Notes: a model not told the origin generated them from the sequence alone. Positions 40,101 to 50,102 are shown, numbered from the stretch's first letter. The stretch: DNA of 64,000 nucleotides from Pseudomonas extremaustralis (GCF_900102035.1 NZ_LT629689.1:1612001-1676000), one strand, 5' to 3'. A program made the numbers and translations.

Positions 40101-41078
40101 CAGGCCCAGCAGGCCACGGAGCATCAAAGCCGACAGGCACTGGAAGCCGAGCAGAAAGGCCTGGTGGCGCAACGGGCTGAGCTCAAGCAGAGCATTGCCA
40201 TCCTGCAGGCCACTGCGGCAGTGGTGGAGTTGTCCGCCGCGCCGTCACAGGTCAACCTCGGCGCCCGTTCGCTGCCTCAGCAAACGCGCCTGACACTGCA
40301 ATGCAGTGGCCGCTCGACGGTGCTGGATAACTTCAACTTTCCCACCAGCGCCAGCTTCGTCTGGGCACCGGGGGCCTGTGCCGATGTCACCCTGGAGATC
40401 AGCTTCGCCAACTTCAAGTTGACCCGGCACTGGACCGGGGACCGCGCGTTCGTGGACTTCCTGCGGTTGTTCAATGGCGGGCAACACACCTTTGGCGTCG
40501 ATGATTTTCCGAGCCAGCGCAACTTGATGGGCAGCGAGAATCTTATCGGCATTCAACTGACCTACCGCCAGGAGGGCGAACAGGTCTTGATGGACAAGTA
40601 CAGCCAGGCCGACCAATTGCAGCGTCAGGCCGTTGTCATCGATGCACAGTTGAACGGCATCGCCGAACAGTTGACGGCCATGGATGCCCAGGCGGCCGCG
40701 ACCAGTGTCCGTCTGGCCGCCCTCGGTTCGCCCACCGAGCAGGGGGTCGCGAGTATTCAACCGCCGACCCAGATTGCCTGGTGCTGGACGCCCCGGCCCG
40801 TGGCGACGGGGCTGTCGGCCGGTGAAGGGCTACGGTTGGATCTTGGCACCTATGACAACGAGACGCGCTTGAAGAACCTTGAAGCGCAACTGCGCATCTT
40901 GGGCTTGACCAGCCGACGCGAAGCCACGCAGTCGATAACCGGTGACAAGGCGACGCGGTTGCTGGTGGTGGCGTTGCGTGACGACGCGGCCGCGCAACGG
41001 GCGATTCGTGACATCGTGGGCAAAATGGGCGTGGCCGCCACACTCGACAGCGCAGCTGCCGGCAAGGTCGACCTGTGA
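37137..41078 (+). CDS. tssM: T6SS inner-membrane protein TssM (IcmF-like)
   Basis: 1313 residues, on the long side for TssM. Two N-terminal membrane helices (about 6-28 and 34-52), a cytoplasmic NTPase-like domain, a third helix near 390-410 ([20 protein letters not shown]) and a large periplasmic part ending in a beta-rich C-terminal domain that contacts TssJ. The expected P-loop reads GESGSGTRT (114-122), with Thr where the lysine should be, and the DTAGR switch is replaced by EPAAR, so nucleotide hydrolysis is unlikely. A coiled-coil stretch lies near 985-1020. The stop overlaps the GTG start of the kinase gene. Confidence 0.92.
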   Translation: MLKKTGVLLLGLLLLVCIVLLLWGLALYESWPLWYVPVICVVTLLVVLCLRWIGRRWYAWRLRRRMNSELPQRRRDEAPALDQDWNSGVQMLRQSRLSRLGSPLYVLPWFLMLGESGSGTRTLLGNSGLTSALRSTRGGKPAASTGALDWWFLERGVIIEPAARMAEGNSDAGPEWRRLLYWLLRSRRREPLNGVLLVIDCQRLLNDSDASLAEQGHNLRRRLDDLVKVFGARLPVYFIITGAEALPGFSQWASALTPPQREQPFGLLSRQRTGAAQAFLEEMFSGLGQRLFDLRIELGVRGLPDQDAFSLPERIVDLRSRLEHLLLPAFDANPYSELPLLCGLFVTAQGQEADGTSEGWFSHELLGQLLPAQRHAYQPIDSWHRWRRLLAHAAVIGWLGLCVGFGALLVYADHHTQAVLSEALDEPPAAEDFDGGLETDLDALRRFRQALISLSAQQQGGWHGLLPFSRHIDQVQAHYRSDYVRLFDSEIRTPVFDGFISQNLRGALNSGDPRLIAAYAEFLVRRINLLDARLNNQSMDDLPLPGFEVGFLNLTYGSKQAISAGQLVTLGSSYRSYLEWQTDLAQMQGQRAALLGQLESMGLEGRPLTWLKAWAELQGNLQPIRLSEYWNDSGNPDLSLSGAYTSQGHSAIFAFMDELGLASRDSALWKTQRVKFLDQYQSDTQDAWYRFIQGSLLSAQTRLKTRSDWQLALSVVGTPNDPFLKLLHRSAERFALIPIEQRAPWANRAVSLDRLLELASNNDLHGEAGALGSLKITNALGGDVLKGMANGGSIESGVNGLRDELAQARALGRFQQLMKGVVADLQKSDAQAFQVAMDTWGFGADPSVKSAPLWEADSVRSALIQALKGPDPREDVVWSLATGQLDFSSHYVSEVAACRLQSDWSGQLLSSIQGVQDPVMLNELLYGERGQLPAFMSGAVKTFVQRDVQRYSGREALGVQIPLTGAFYAYVSRMQHARNDLLGAERQSQAQQATEHQSRQALEAEQKGLVAQRAELKQSIAILQATAAVVELSAAPSQVNLGARSLPQQTRLTLQCSGRSTVLDNFNFPTSASFVWAPGACADVTLEISFANFKLTRHWTGDRAFVDFLRLFNGGQHTFGVDDFPSQRNLMGSENLIGIQLTYRQEGEQVLMDKYSQADQLQRQAVVIDAQLNGIAEQLTAMDAQAAATSVRLAALGSPTEQGVASIQPPTQIAWCWTPRPVATGLSAGEGLRLDLGTYDNETRLKNLEAQLRILGLTSRREATQSITGDKATRLLVVALRDDAAAQRAIRDIVGKMGVAATLDSAAAGKVDL

Positions 41079-44000
41079 CGAAGGGCTGGCGCGCGTCACT
41101 GGCGCTACGCATTACAGGTGTCCTGGCGCTGGTGCTGGCGTTGAGTTGGTGCGTGGCCGCCGGGCTCAGCGCCTGGCGTACGTATGAACAACTGCAAGGC
41201 AAGGCGCTGGAGGATCTCAGCCAGCGCCTGGCTTTGCTCTCCAGTGTGGACAACGACGATTTTCGCGACGCCGAGGAGGGCGCCAGACGACTGATGACGC
41301 GCTGGAACAGCGGCGCGGCAAACGAGTTTGGTGGCAATATTTTCCAACGCAGCACCATGGATTGGGTGCTCAACCCGTCCGTACAAGACGCCTCGGCCAC
41401 GGAACGGTTGTCCCGCGCCGCCTCCGCCGCCGAAGCCTTCGGTACGGCCGGCCAGGCGATGACAGTCGATACGTTTTTCTATTTCCCCGACGCTGGGGCG
41501 GCGTTCTCCACGCAAGTCGATATTCCTTCGGGCTTCGCCCAGGCCCGAGCGACTCATTTGCGCGCGCTGTTCGACGGATTGTCGGCAGATGGACGCCAGG
41601 TTGTCTGGGACGGGCCCTATTACGAGCCGTCGCTGGGCCGCCAGTTGATCAGCGTTGCGGTGGTCGCCCGGGATGCTTCGGGCAAACCTTTGTTCATGAC
41701 CGGCTATGAATTGAAGCTGGATGAGCGTTTGGCCCGTATCGGGCAGTTGCTCAAGGGCTATCCCACCCTGTTGCTGGATGCACAAGGCCAGCGCATTGCC
41801 GATCTTTCCGGCAATACACTGGAGGCGGTTTCCCGCGACAGGCTCAAGCAACTGATCGGGGATTTGCCTGCTGCGGCCGGCTTCCCGCAGATCGGGCGCT
41901 TCGACACCGACACACCGATGGTCGTCGCTCACCTGGGGCAACCGGATTGGTATCTGTTGACGCTGTATCCGCAAGCACAGCTACGCGCAGGCGCGTTGGG
42001 GCTGATTCTCGCCGAGGTCCCTTTTGCGATTGTCGGCTTTATCCTGTTGGCCCTTGGTCTACTTTGGGTCTTGCATCGCGAGTTGGCGCGGCCGCTGGCA
42101 CGCTTTGCGCGGGAAATCGAAGAGACCGCCCGTGGCGACGACCTGTCCCGGCGCTTGCCAGAGGCGCGCACGGATGAGCTGGGCCGCTTCGCCAGGGCTT
42201 ACAACCGCTTGCTCGATGCCTTGCAAGCCCAACAGGCCGGGCTGGAGCACCTGGTGGCGGTGCGCACTCAGGAACTGCAGGGCGCCCGGGATATCGCCAA
42301 CCAGGCCAACCAACTCAAGGGGCAGTTCCTGGCCAATATGAGCCATGAAATCCGTACCCCGATGAACGCCGTCATCGGCATGAATCATTTGCTGGCGGAT
42401 ACGCTGCTCACGCCTCAACAACAGCATTTTGTCACGGCCATCCGCGAGAACTCCGAAGCCTTGCTGGCGTTGATCAGCGACATCCTGGACTTCTCCAAAA
42501 TCGAATCGGGCAACGTGAATATCGAACAGGTGGAGTTCGATCTGACAGAAGTGCTGGAAGATGTCACCGAACTGTTGGCGCCGCGCGCGGCGGAGAAGGG
42601 CGTGCGCATGATCTGCCACATTGCCACCGATGTACCGGGGTACGTGAGCGGCGACCCGTGGCGACTGCGGCAGATTTTGCTCAATCTCTTGAGTAACGCT
42701 GTCAAGTTCACGGCCAGTGGCTCGATTCGCTTGCTGGTATGGCGGGCGGATGGCGACCGGCTCGGGTTTCAGGTCATCGATACCGGCATCGGCATCGCAC
42801 CGTCGGCGCAGTGTTCGGTGTTCGAGGCATTTTTACAGGCCGATGCCTCCACCACCCGAAACTACGGCGGTACCGGGTTGGGCTTGTCCATCAGCCAACG
42901 CCTGGCCAGGTTGATGGGCGGGGGTATCGAGTTGCAAAGCCAAGCGGGCGTGGGGTCTACCTTCACGCTGACCTTGCCCTTGCCGCAATGCCCGGCGCGC
43001 GCGGCCGATGCTCCACGGTTGTGGGGGCTGCGAACCCTGGTGGTCGATGAGCACGCCGATGAACGTGGGGCGTTGATGGAGATGCTCGGCCAGTGGCAGA
43101 TGCTGTGCCAGGGCGCGGCGTCAGCCGAAGAAGCCTTGAACCTGATGCGCGAACAGGCGCAACTGGGGATCATGTTCGACTTGGTATTGGTCAATTGGCG
43201 CCTGCCGATGGTCGATGGCATCGAGTTCGCCGACCTGTGCCGTGCCGCCCCGACACTGGCGACCACGCGCATCGTGCTGATGGCTTCGCAGGTGGAATCA
43301 TTGCCATCTGCCGATGAGCTGCGTGCCCATGGCCTGGCCGCGTGCGTTGTCAGGCCCCTGCGTCGACAGCCTTTCTATCGGACCTTGTGCGAGGTGCAGA
43401 GCGGCGCAACGCCGACGCTCAGCGAGACGCCATCGCCGTTGCGCAGTCTGGAGCGGCATGACTTCAGCCTGGACGTCCTGGTGGTCGATGACATCGCTAC
43501 CAATCGGGAGATTACACAGTTGTTCCTGGAGCGTTTCGGCCATCGCGTCATCCATGCCCGCGACGGCGTCGAAGCACTGGAAATCCTCGGTCGGAAGGTT
43601 TTCGATGCGGTATTGATGGACGGACAAATGCCGCGAATGGATGGCATGGAGGCTGTTCGTCAGTTGCGTTCAGGGCAGTGCTCAGTTCTGGATGAGGAGG
43701 TTTACGTCATCGCTTTGACCGCCAATGCCATGAGCGGTGACCGTGAACGGTTCATCGAAGCCGGCGCCAATGACTATCTCGCCAAACCGGTCTTACCGAT
43801 GCAGTTGTTCGACGCGATCACGCGAGTGATCGTGCGGCAGCAGGCGCGGGGGATGGAGTTGCGCAGCCCAGGGCCTTCGCTACCGTGCCCGGCGGCGCCC
43901 ATGCCTATCCTGATGCCGCTCGATGAACAGGACCCACTGCGTGCACCGCGTCTGCAGCGTTTGTTCCTGGCGGACTGCCAGGCCTTGCTGCTTCGGCTCA

Positions 44001-44245
44001 GGGAGTCGGTGGCGCAGGTCGATCATGCGGAGTCCGCGCGTATCGCCCATAGCCTCAAGGGCAGCGCCGGGCAATTCGGTGAAGCGGCTTTGGAAGCGTC
44101 GGCTGCGTTGATGGAACGGGCTGCGGTTGACTCGGACGTCGCCACGATAGTCGCTGCGCTGCTGCAACTGGAAATGCATGGTTCAATCCTGGCTGCGCGT
44201 CAGCCAGGCCCCTCTGGACAACCTGGAAAACCCGACGATGCCTGA
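41075..44245 (+). CDS. Hybrid sensor histidine kinase (HisKA-HATPase-REC-REC-HPt)
   Basis: 1056 residues. TM1 (~8-30), a periplasmic sensor of about 270 residues of unknown ligand (possibly Cache-like), TM2 (~310-332), HAMP, and HisKA with [20 protein letters not shown] (His424). The HATPase domain shows [13 protein letters not shown] and [13 protein letters not shown]1 (~650-770) has [13 protein letters not shown] with Asn707 where the phospho-Asp should be. REC2 (~805-930) has the intact acceptor Asp849 ([12 protein letters not shown]). The C-terminal HPt has [12 protein letters not shown] (His992). The relay is therefore His424-Asp849-His992 and then the downstream regulator. It overlaps tssM (GTGA) and the regulator gene (8 bases), so it is made with the T6SS. 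Confidence 0.92.
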   Translation: MTKGWRASLALRITGVLALVLALSWCVAAGLSAWRTYEQLQGKALEDLSQRLALLSSVDNDDFRDAEEGARRLMTRWNSGAANEFGGNIFQRSTMDWVLNPSVQDASATERLSRAASAAEAFGTAGQAMTVDTFFYFPDAGAAFSTQVDIPSGFAQARATHLRALFDGLSADGRQVVWDGPYYEPSLGRQLISVAVVARDASGKPLFMTGYELKLDERLARIGQLLKGYPTLLLDAQGQRIADLSGNTLEAVSRDRLKQLIGDLPAAAGFPQIGRFDTDTPMVVAHLGQPDWYLLTLYPQAQLRAGALGLILAEVPFAIVGFILLALGLLWVLHRELARPLARFAREIEETARGDDLSRRLPEARTDELGRFARAYNRLLDALQAQQAGLEHLVAVRTQELQGARDIANQANQLKGQFLANMSHEIRTPMNAVIGMNHLLADTLLTPQQQHFVTAIRENSEALLALISDILDFSKIESGNVNIEQVEFDLTEVLEDVTELLAPRAAEKGVRMICHIATDVPGYVSGDPWRLRQILLNLLSNAVKFTASGSIRLLVWRADGDRLGFQVIDTGIGIAPSAQCSVFEAFLQADASTTRNYGGTGLGLSISQRLARLMGGGIELQSQAGVGSTFTLTLPLPQCPARAADAPRLWGLRTLVVDEHADERGALMEMLGQWQMLCQGAASAEEALNLMREQAQLGIMFDLVLVNWRLPMVDGIEFADLCRAAPTLATTRIVLMASQVESLPSADELRAHGLAACVVRPLRRQPFYRTLCEVQSGATPTLSETPSPLRSLERHDFSLDVLVVDDIATNREITQLFLERFGHRVIHARDGVEALEILGRKVFDAVLMDGQMPRMDGMEAVRQLRSGQCSVLDEEVYVIALTANAMSGDRERFIEAGANDYLAKPVLPMQLFDAITRVIVRQQARGMELRSPGPSLPCPAAPMPILMPLDEQDPLRAPRLQRLFLADCQALLLRLRESVAQVDHAESARIAHSLKGSAGQFGEAALEASAALMERAAVDSDVATIVAALLQLEMHGSILAARQPGPSGQPGKPDDA

Positions 44246-44882
44246 GTGCCGTTTGTTGCTGGTGGATGATCACGCAATGATTCGCGAGGGCTTGTGTGCT
44301 TTGCTCGCCGATGTACCGGAACTGACCGTAGCTGGCGAGGCCGAAGACGGTCAGCAGGCCATTGCCCTGTGCCGCGCCTTGCAGCCCGATCTGGTGTTGA
44401 TGGACCTGAACATGCCGTTGCTCGATGGCGTCTCGGCCCTGAGCTTGATCGCCAGGCGCTGGCCCGCGATCCTCATCATCGCCCTGACTTCCACGGTCTC
44501 TGAACATAACGCCGCGCTGGCATTAGAGGCCGGCGCGGTCGGTTATGTGCTCAAACGAAGCCGGCGGGAGGATCTGCTCCAGGCTATCGCCCAAGTGCGC
44601 TTGGGGAAAATCTATATCGATTCCGGTCTCGATGCCGCGCAAGTCATGGCACTGCGTGGAGGAGGGCAGGCGGCCGGTATCAGCCTGACGGGGCGAGAGC
44701 GCCAAGTCTTGAAGCTGGTGGCCGAAGGCGCGCGTAATCGAGACGTTGCCGAGATATTGTGTATCGGCCTCAAAACCGTAGAGACCCATCGACTCAATCT
44801 GATGAGGAAACTGGACGCACATAACGCCGCCGATATGACCCAGTGGGCGTATCGGCTCGGTCTGCTTGAAGGGGATCAATAA
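44238..44882 (+). CDS. NarL/LuxR-type response regulator
   Basis: 214 residues: receiver domain with acceptor Asp56 ([13 protein letters not shown]) and Lys in VGYVLKRS, followed by a C-terminal LuxR-type helix-turn-helix ([36 protein letters not shown]). The start ATG at 44238 lies eight bases inside the kinase gene; an earlier in-frame codon at 44178 would add only kinase-overlapping sequence. It is the cognate output of the upstream phosphorelay. Because both are coupled to tssM, it is a candidate for the factor that binds the palindromes before tssA and hcp; that link is inference. Confidence 0.92.
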   Translation: MPECRLLLVDDHAMIREGLCALLADVPELTVAGEAEDGQQAIALCRALQPDLVLMDLNMPLLDGVSALSLIARRWPAILIIALTSTVSEHNAALALEAGAVGYVLKRSRREDLLQAIAQVRLGKIYIDSGLDAAQVMALRGGGQAAGISLTGRERQVLKLVAEGARNRDVAEILCIGLKTVETHRLNLMRKLDAHNAADMTQWAYRLGLLEGDQ

Positions 44883-44902
44883 CAGGGCGCTGGTCACAAG
44901 GT

Positions 44903-44929
44903 TTGACGTAATCGGGTTTATGTTATGGT
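44903..44929 (+). promoter_or_regulatory. Possible sigma-70 promoter for the ppk2 gene
   Basis: TTGACG (44903-44908) and TATGGT (44924-44929) are spaced by 15 bases, short of the ideal 17, in the 95-base gap before the PPK2 gene. It is the best-looking promoter in that gap, which would make ppk2 independent of the T6SS operon. Confidence 0.3.
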
Positions 44930-44977
44930 GATTCTTAGCTTCTTTGAACGTTGTGTTGATCCGAGAACGAGTGCCCT

Positions 44978-45847
44978 ATGAAAATCAATTCGGCAGATTT
45001 TAGAGTACGAGAAGGCGACAAGGTCAATCTCCACAAGTGGCCGACCAAGGTGGAACCTTTCTACAAGTCAAAACGGCAATATCGCAAACTTCTGAAAGCA
45101 CATGTCGCGCAATTGAGCGCACAACAACAGCTTCTTTATGCATCCAATCGCTATGCCATTCTGCTGATTTTCCAGGCGATGGATGCGGCAGGAAAAGATG
45201 GCGCCATCAAGCATGTGATGTCCGGTGTGAATCCGCAGGGTTGCCAGGTATTCAGCTTCAAGCATCCCAGCACGGCTGAGTTGGAACACGACTTTCTATG
45301 GCGAAGCACGCGCAATCTACCGGAGCGCGGGCGGATTGGCATATTCAATCGGTCGTACTATGAGGAGGTGCTGATAACTCGCGTCCATCCGGAGATTCTC
45401 CGCAGCGAAGGGCTCCCGGATACGGTTGAACACAATAGTAATGTCTGGAACGACCGATACCGCTCGATCTCCAATTTGGAGCAACACCTTTCAAGCAACG
45501 GCACACGCGTCATCAAATTCTTTCTCCATCTCTCGAAAGACGAGCAACGAAAGCGCTTCATCGATCGCATCGACACACCGGAAAAAAACTGGAAATTCAG
45601 CGCTGCGGATATCGAGGAACGTAAGTATTGGAAAGACTATATGCAGGCCTACGAAAAATGCCTTAGTGCAACAAGTACGAAGGAGACACCTTGGTATGTG
45701 GTGCCTGCCGATGACAAGAAAAACGCCCGGTTGATCGTATCTCAGATATTTTCAGATGTGCTGGATGAACTGAAAATGTCATATCCGAAGACCAGTGAGG
45801 AGCGCCATCAAGAACTGCTGAATATCCGCAAGCAGCTACTGGAATAA
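44978..45847 (+). CDS. ppk2: PPK2-family polyphosphate:nucleotide phosphotransferase
   Basis: 289 residues of the PPK2 fold. Walker A is [20 protein letters not shown] (Lys73 within AGKDG), and the Walker B/lid stretch is [20 protein letters not shown] (118 onward). These match the PPK2 branch that uses polyphosphate to phosphorylate AMP or ADP. It transfers phosphate between inorganic polyphosphate and nucleotides, helping energy and stress balance in the cytoplasm. It is monocistronic: 95 bases separate it from the response regulator, and a lysR remnant follows on the other strand. Several PPK2 copies per genome are common in Pseudomonas. Confidence 0.9.
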   Translation: MKINSADFRVREGDKVNLHKWPTKVEPFYKSKRQYRKLLKAHVAQLSAQQQLLYASNRYAILLIFQAMDAAGKDGAIKHVMSGVNPQGCQVFSFKHPSTAELEHDFLWRSTRNLPERGRIGIFNRSYYEEVLITRVHPEILRSEGLPDTVEHNSNVWNDRYRSISNLEQHLSSNGTRVIKFFLHLSKDEQRKRFIDRIDTPEKNWKFSAADIEERKYWKDYMQAYEKCLSATSTKETPWYVVPADDKKNARLIVSQIFSDVLDELKMSYPKTSEERHQELLNIRKQLLE

Positions 45848-46059
45848 TAATTGACCTGCTCGAACGGGCTCTTCGCAGGCGTAAGCAAGTACTGGGAAGC
45901 CGCTGGGGCAGGGCGTGGACATTATCAATGAGCGGGATGAGGGTGATTTCATGCCGGAGAATGAGGGCATCGTTATGTGGGGATGCATACACATTACCCT
46001 GTGATTGTGCATTCTCAACAGTTGGCGAGCACTGAGAGTGGCCCGCAATTTATTACTCC

Positions 46060-46814
46060 TCAAACGCGACGAGGCTCGCCCTCGGCAATTTCGCGCATCA
46101 GACTCAGGTAACGACGCACTCCCAGCCCCAGAGGTCGGTTCTTTACCCAGATGATATCGACCCATAACCTCATCTGGCTCGGCATGTTGTCAAACACTAC
46201 CTCCGTCAATGCGCCCGAAGTGATTAGAGGTTGTACTAGGGGTTGTGGAAGATAAGCCCAGCCCAATCCTTGCTGCACCAGATCCAGAGTCGCTAGATAA
46301 TTGTCGCTGTGCCAAATCCGCCGTGAAAGCACAACTCGTGGTTCAGAGTCTGTAGGTCCTCCAGTAGCAACGATGATCTGCCGAACGTTGACCAGTTGCT
46401 CTTCACCCAAGGGGCTATTCTTGCCGGCGGCCGTAGGATGATCTGGGGAGGCAACTGCGACTAACAATTGGCTCCCCGCTTCAAGAAACATCTCCCGTTC
46501 GTCAAGCCCTGGTCGTTCAAATCCAAGTGCCAATTGCACACGCCCTTCATGGAGCATGCGCATCGCCTCCGCATGGAACGCGGAGCGAATCTCGATTTCA
46601 AGCGTGGGAAACTCCCTGGCGATAATGGACAGCGGACGATTCCATACGCTTGTCTGCAACTCCGATGCCATCGCAAGTCCAGCTCTGCTTCTAGCTGCGA
46701 GACCGCCATGTTGATGGAAGAGGGGACCCGGCCTAATTTTCGAGCGGCCGCAGAAAAGGACCCGCTGTCGACGACCGAGAGGAAAACTTTAAGTGACTCA
46801 CTGGTAAACGCCAT
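46060..46814 (-). pseudogene. LysR-family regulator, internally deleted and out of frame
   Basis: Reads leftwards from ATG 46814 with a normal LysR helix-turn-helix (FLSVVDSGSFSAAARKLGRV, PSSINMAVSQLEAELDL), then loses homology near 46680. In the next frame an intact effector domain appears without its usual linker (LAMASELQTSVWNRPLSIIA, then MLHEGRVQLALGFERPGLDE, to the stop at 46060). Adding one base at the junction would give about 251 residues against a usual ~300, so some 45-50 residues (end of the winged helix and the linker helix) are gone and one base is lost too. A likely mechanism is recombination between two copies of an EAELxL-coding stretch found at both ends of that segment in LysR proteins. 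It faces the SDR gene divergently and probably once regulated it. Confidence 0.82.
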
Positions 46815-46910
46815 GATGGTTGTCAAACTTTCTGATGATGATCGTCTTTATTTATCAGGGTTATTGGCCTAATTTCTACTCTCTTTCAAATTAAATACGT
46901 GGGGCACACC

Positions 46911-47696
46911 ATGTTGGGTTCGGAATTGAGGGGGCATGTGGCACTTGTCAGTGGTGCCGGGAGTGAATCTGGGATCGGTATGGCTATTGCTCGCAGGCTA
47001 GGTGCAGCCGGGGCGAAGTTGATTATCACTGCCAGCAGCAACCGCATCGCGGATCGGATTGAAGAGCTACGCCTTGAAGGATTCGAAGTTGAAGGTCGGC
47101 CAACTGACCTCACCGATGAAAGCCAGGTACGTGAATTCAGCCTATGGGCAGAGTCAGTCTGGGGTAGGGTGGATATTCTGGTGAATAATGCTGGTATGGC
47201 CATGCAAGGAAGCCCTGAGATTTTCTCGGAACTGGCGACGATGGAACTGCATGAGTGGAATCTTTCACTGGCCAGAAACTTAACAACCGCTTTTCTTCTG
47301 ACTCGGGCCGTTTTGCCCGGTATGAGGGCGCGAAGTTACGGGCGTATTGTCAATATCAGTTCCACCACGGGCACCAGGGGAAGCAATCCGGGCGAAGCCG
47401 CTTATAGCGCCGCCAAGGCCGCGATGGTTGGTATGAACATGGGGCTCTCACTTGAAGTCGCCAAGCAGGGGATTACCGTAAACAGCGTGGCTCCCGGATG
47501 GATCACCACCGGCTCAACTACGCCCGTTGAAGCAGAGGCGGGGCGCTTTACCCCGATTGGGCGGTCAGGCAGCCCCCGCGAAGTGGCGGCGGCGGTTGCA
47601 TTTCTGGCGTCGCCTGACGCCAGTTACATCACAGGGGAAGTCCTCGTGGTGGATGGCGGGAACTGCCTGATTGAGAACAAAGCCCCTCTGGCCTGA
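46911..47696 (+). CDS. Short-chain dehydrogenase/reductase
   Basis: 261 residues of the classical SDR family. Cofactor motif GAGSESGIG (15-23), NNAG around 90, catalytic Ser in NISSTTG, and catalytic YSAAK (Tyr165, Lys169), with PGWITTG after it; close to 3-oxoacyl-ACP reductase (FabG)-like enzymes. It oxidises or reduces a hydroxyl/keto group with NAD(P). ATG 46911 is taken as start with GGGGCA upstream. The divergent neighbour is a broken lysR gene, so local control of this gene is probably lost. The substrate is unknown. Confidence 0.88.
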   Translation: MLGSELRGHVALVSGAGSESGIGMAIARRLGAAGAKLIITASSNRIADRIEELRLEGFEVEGRPTDLTDESQVREFSLWAESVWGRVDILVNNAGMAMQGSPEIFSELATMELHEWNLSLARNLTTAFLLTRAVLPGMRARSYGRIVNISSTTGTRGSNPGEAAYSAAKAAMVGMNMGLSLEVAKQGITVNSVAPGWITTGSTTPVEAEAGRFTPIGRSGSPREVAAAVAFLASPDASYITGEVLVVDGGNCLIENKAPLA

Positions 47697-47750
47697 GGTC
47701 AAGACACGGGCGGTTTATTCTTTTTTGGGCGAAAGTAATAACAGAGCGTT

Positions 47751-47957
47751 TTAACTACTCATTGCATCGTCCAGCATGCTTATTGGTTTCCGGTCGCTCG
47801 ACGAGTTCCTGACTCCACGCTGGTCTATGACTGCATGGATTATCATGAAGGCTTCGGCAATGTCACACGGGAAATGCTGGATCTCGAAATTGCCTTTCTG
47901 CATTTCAGGCACGTCAGTTGTTTGCGCAGGGTAAGACCTGGCAACATCGCGCCCTCA
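47751..47957 (+). pseudogene. Glycosyltransferase fragment (middle and tail pieces)
   Basis: No start codon. One frame reads CIVQHAYWFPVARRVPDSTL and VYDCMDYHEGFGNVTREML (47757-47900), typical of the internal acceptor region of polysaccharide glycosyltransferases. In another frame, from 47906, ARQLFAQGKTWQHRA resembles the C-terminal end of such enzymes, stopping at 47957. The two pieces are joined directly, so several hundred bases are missing between them. This is a scar from a deleted surface-polysaccharide gene. Confidence 0.65.
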
Positions 47958-47961
47958 GCTC

Positions 47962-48306
47962 TTGAGCAAAGCGTGTCTGGACAGACTAGTGATGCAGAGC
48001 AACTATGCCAACCTTGAGATAATCGTCGTCGATAACCAGTCCAGCGACGATACGCCCACGTTCCTGAAGATGTGGGCCGAAGGGCACCCGAGTCGTCGCG
48101 TGCAGCAAAGCGGCAAGCGCGCTGCGTGTGCCGAAGATGTCTTCGTTCACCACCATTTGTCTGCTTCGTTCAATAAATTAGGCCTAGAAAAAAAGCAGGC
48201 ACTTTTCGAAAAAAACAAAGCGATTTATGAGGCAAAGTGGTGGACCTGGAGCCCCCATACCTATCGGGACGTCTGGGCGTCAGATATGCATCGGAAGAGA
48301 AAATAA
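47962..48306 (+). pseudogene. GT2 glycosyltransferase remnant, both ends without middle
   Basis: A 114-residue open frame (apparent TTG start) joins the nucleotide-binding start of a family 2 glycosyltransferase (NYANLEIIVVDNQSSDDTPT) to what looks like the far C-terminus of a large polysaccharide glycosyltransferase (AEDVFVHHHLSASFNKLGLE, then FEKNKAIYEAKWWTW). The D-x-D catalytic region between them is absent, so it cannot be active. It ends directly before wecB (stop at 48304-48306, ATG at 48307), the position expected of an operon partner. Confidence 0.65.
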
Positions 48307-49416
48307 ATGACCAAAAAGGTCCTCTGCATCATTGGTACGCGCCCTGAAGCCATCAAGATGGCTCCAGTCATCAAAGCTCTGCTGGCCGAGGAAGATATCC
48401 AGTGTCGGGTACTGGCTACAGCCCAACACAGAGACATGCTAGATCAGGTGCTGGGGCTTTTCGGCATTACGCCCGATCTGGATTTGGACATCATGCGTCC
48501 CGATCAGTCGCTGACAGCACTGACTGCGCGCCTGCTGTCGGGGCTGGACAGCGTATTGCAGTCCGAGAAACCGGACGTAGTATTGGCGCAAGGTGATACG
48601 ACGACGGTCATGAGCGCGGCCTTGGCTTGTTTCTATCTGCGGATTCCGTTCGGTCATATAGAAGCGGGGCTGCGCACTGGAGACCTGTACAATCCTTTTC
48701 CAGAAGAAGCAAACCGTGTGATCGTCAGCAAACTGGCTCGTTGGCATTTTGCGCCGACCCAGGGGGCCGTGGACAACCTGTTTCGCGAAGGCGTGCCCGC
48801 AGCGGATATCAGTATGACCGGCAATACGGTTATCGATGCATTGCTCATGACGGCTGCGCAAACTCTGCCGCTCGACATTGACTTGGATTCAAGCAAGCGT
48901 CTGGTGCTGGTAACTTCCCATCGTCGAGAAAATTTCGGTGAGCCGTTCCAAGGCATTTGCCAGGCGTTAAAAACCTTGGCCCAGCGGAATCCGGATATCC
49001 AGATTCTGTATCCGGTACACCCTAATCCGAATATCAAAGATGTTGCCTATGCATTCCTGGGGCAGACACCCAACATCATTCTATGCGGCCCTCTGGACTA
49101 TGCATCGTTCATTGCCGCCATGAAGCGCGCCTATCTGATCATCAGTGATTCCGGCGGGGTGCAGGAAGAAGCGCCGGCACTGGGTAAACCAGTGCTGGTG
49201 TTGCGAGAAGAAACCGAACGGCCGGAAGCCGTGGATATGGGAGTGATGAAGCTGGTGGGTGTCAATCGCGACACCATCATCGAACAGGCGCAGCGTCTTC
49301 TCGAAGACACTGATGCGTATCGGACCATGGCTCGCGGGGTTTCGCCTTTTGGCGATGGCAAGGCAGCAGAGCGCATCGTGGGCGTTTTAAGGCAGTACTT
49401 CCAGCAATGCGGATGA
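48307..49416 (+). CDS. wecB: UDP-N-acetylglucosamine 2-epimerase
   Basis: 369 residues, intact. Non-hydrolysing epimerase that converts UDP-GlcNAc to UDP-ManNAc for surface polysaccharide or O-antigen synthesis. Signatures: IIGTRPEAIKMAPVIKAL near the start, LAQGDTTTVMSA, GHIEAGLRTGDLYNPFPEE (from 116), TSHRRENFGEPFQG (His205) and ISDSGGVQEEAPALGKPVLV. The dehydrogenase WecC is not in this window. It begins one base after one glycosyltransferase remnant and overlaps the start of another (ATGA at 49413), so it is the only intact survivor of an eroded polysaccharide operon here. Confidence 0.92.
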   Translation: MTKKVLCIIGTRPEAIKMAPVIKALLAEEDIQCRVLATAQHRDMLDQVLGLFGITPDLDLDIMRPDQSLTALTARLLSGLDSVLQSEKPDVVLAQGDTTTVMSAALACFYLRIPFGHIEAGLRTGDLYNPFPEEANRVIVSKLARWHFAPTQGAVDNLFREGVPAADISMTGNTVIDALLMTAAQTLPLDIDLDSSKRLVLVTSHRRENFGEPFQGICQALKTLAQRNPDIQILYPVHPNPNIKDVAYAFLGQTPNIILCGPLDYASFIAAMKRAYLIISDSGGVQEEAPALGKPVLVLREETERPEAVDMGVMKLVGVNRDTIIEQAQRLLEDTDAYRTMARGVSPFGDGKAAERIVGVLRQYFQQCG

Positions 49417-49460
49417 TCTATCTCTCACCGGTACCGTGGGCCAGCTTCAAGGTGCCGTGA
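49413..49460 (+). pseudogene. Truncated glycosyltransferase start after wecB
   Basis: An ATG overlapping the wecB stop (ATGA) opens MIYLSPVPWASF, the recognisable first residues of a polysaccharide glycosyltransferase, but after three more residues (KVP) the frame stops at 49458-49460. The rest of the gene is missing here. A middle piece of a similar protein lies at 47751, upstream of wecB. The deletion junction falls inside the hairpin at 49443-49470. Confidence 0.6.
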
Positions 49461-49470
49461 CTTTGAAGCT
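49443..49470 (+). other. Hairpin at the deletion junction after wecB
   Basis: AGCTTCAAGGT (49443-49453) pairs with ACTTTGAAGCT (49460-49470), with one G-T pair and a GCCGTG loop. It could serve as a terminator-like end to the wecB transcript but has no T-run. Confidence 0.4.
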
Positions 49471-49765
49471 GTTGGAGTTTCGCAGACTGACAATCTGTTC
49501 GGTCAAGATGAAGATTTGTCGCTGTCTCGCGTTGAGTTCTATGTTCAGATAGTCGGGCGTTCACTTACAGGTTTCGAACTGACCTCCATTGGAGGTGGTT
49601 GATGGTCTTGGAGAAAGGATTCAGATCGCGATTGGAATTCTAGCTTTCAAGTCTGGAGAATCGGTGCTCAGAGCCAGCGGGAATCTCGAAAGGCAAGGAG
49701 ATAGGGTGCGGATAGCGAGATTCTGGTAATTCGAGGCAAAGTCCGGTTTTTGGGTGCAGGCGACA
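49471..49765. other. Degraded sequence between wecB scar and IS remnant
   Basis: No intact gene. One frame (about 49486-49602) stays open and reads TDNLFGQDEDLSLSRVEFYV, then stops; it has no start codon and no family was recognised. Base composition is AT-richer than the flanks, in keeping with eroded accessory DNA. Confidence 0.4.
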
Positions 49766-50102
49766 TTATGAACGTATCTGACATAGCATATTATTTAACA
49801 TAATATACATTATGCGCAACATAACGTTACATAATTCTGTGTGATACCAGCCAAATCTCAGCTGCTTGACCAATCCTCGCAAGCGAGTTTTCACGTAGCC
49901 GAACTGGCGTTTGATTACCCGGAATGGGTGCTCCACTTTCGCACGCACCTGCGTCTTGGCTTTTTCGATTTTGCGCTTGGCTTTGTAGAGCACGCTGCAT
50001 TTGCTCAAGTGCTTGTAGATGCTGCTGACTCGTGGTTGTTGGTGCGGATGCAAGTAACAAGCTGGCTTGTTTAGCCGCCAAGTCTACTATCAGAATATTC
50101 AT
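49766..50102 (-). mobile_element. IS5-family transposase remnant
   Basis: On the minus strand, 49975 down to about 49873 reads [20 protein letters not shown] followed by [13 protein letters not shown], the C-terminal catalytic-glutamate region of IS5-type transposases. Homology ends abruptly after RGL, where intact copies continue with K-N-x-A-Q-L. The N-terminal two thirds are gone, the terminal repeats were not found and a second frame carries other scraps. It is a dead fragment, and a plausible relic of the event that eroded the adjacent polysaccharide genes. Confidence 0.75.
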
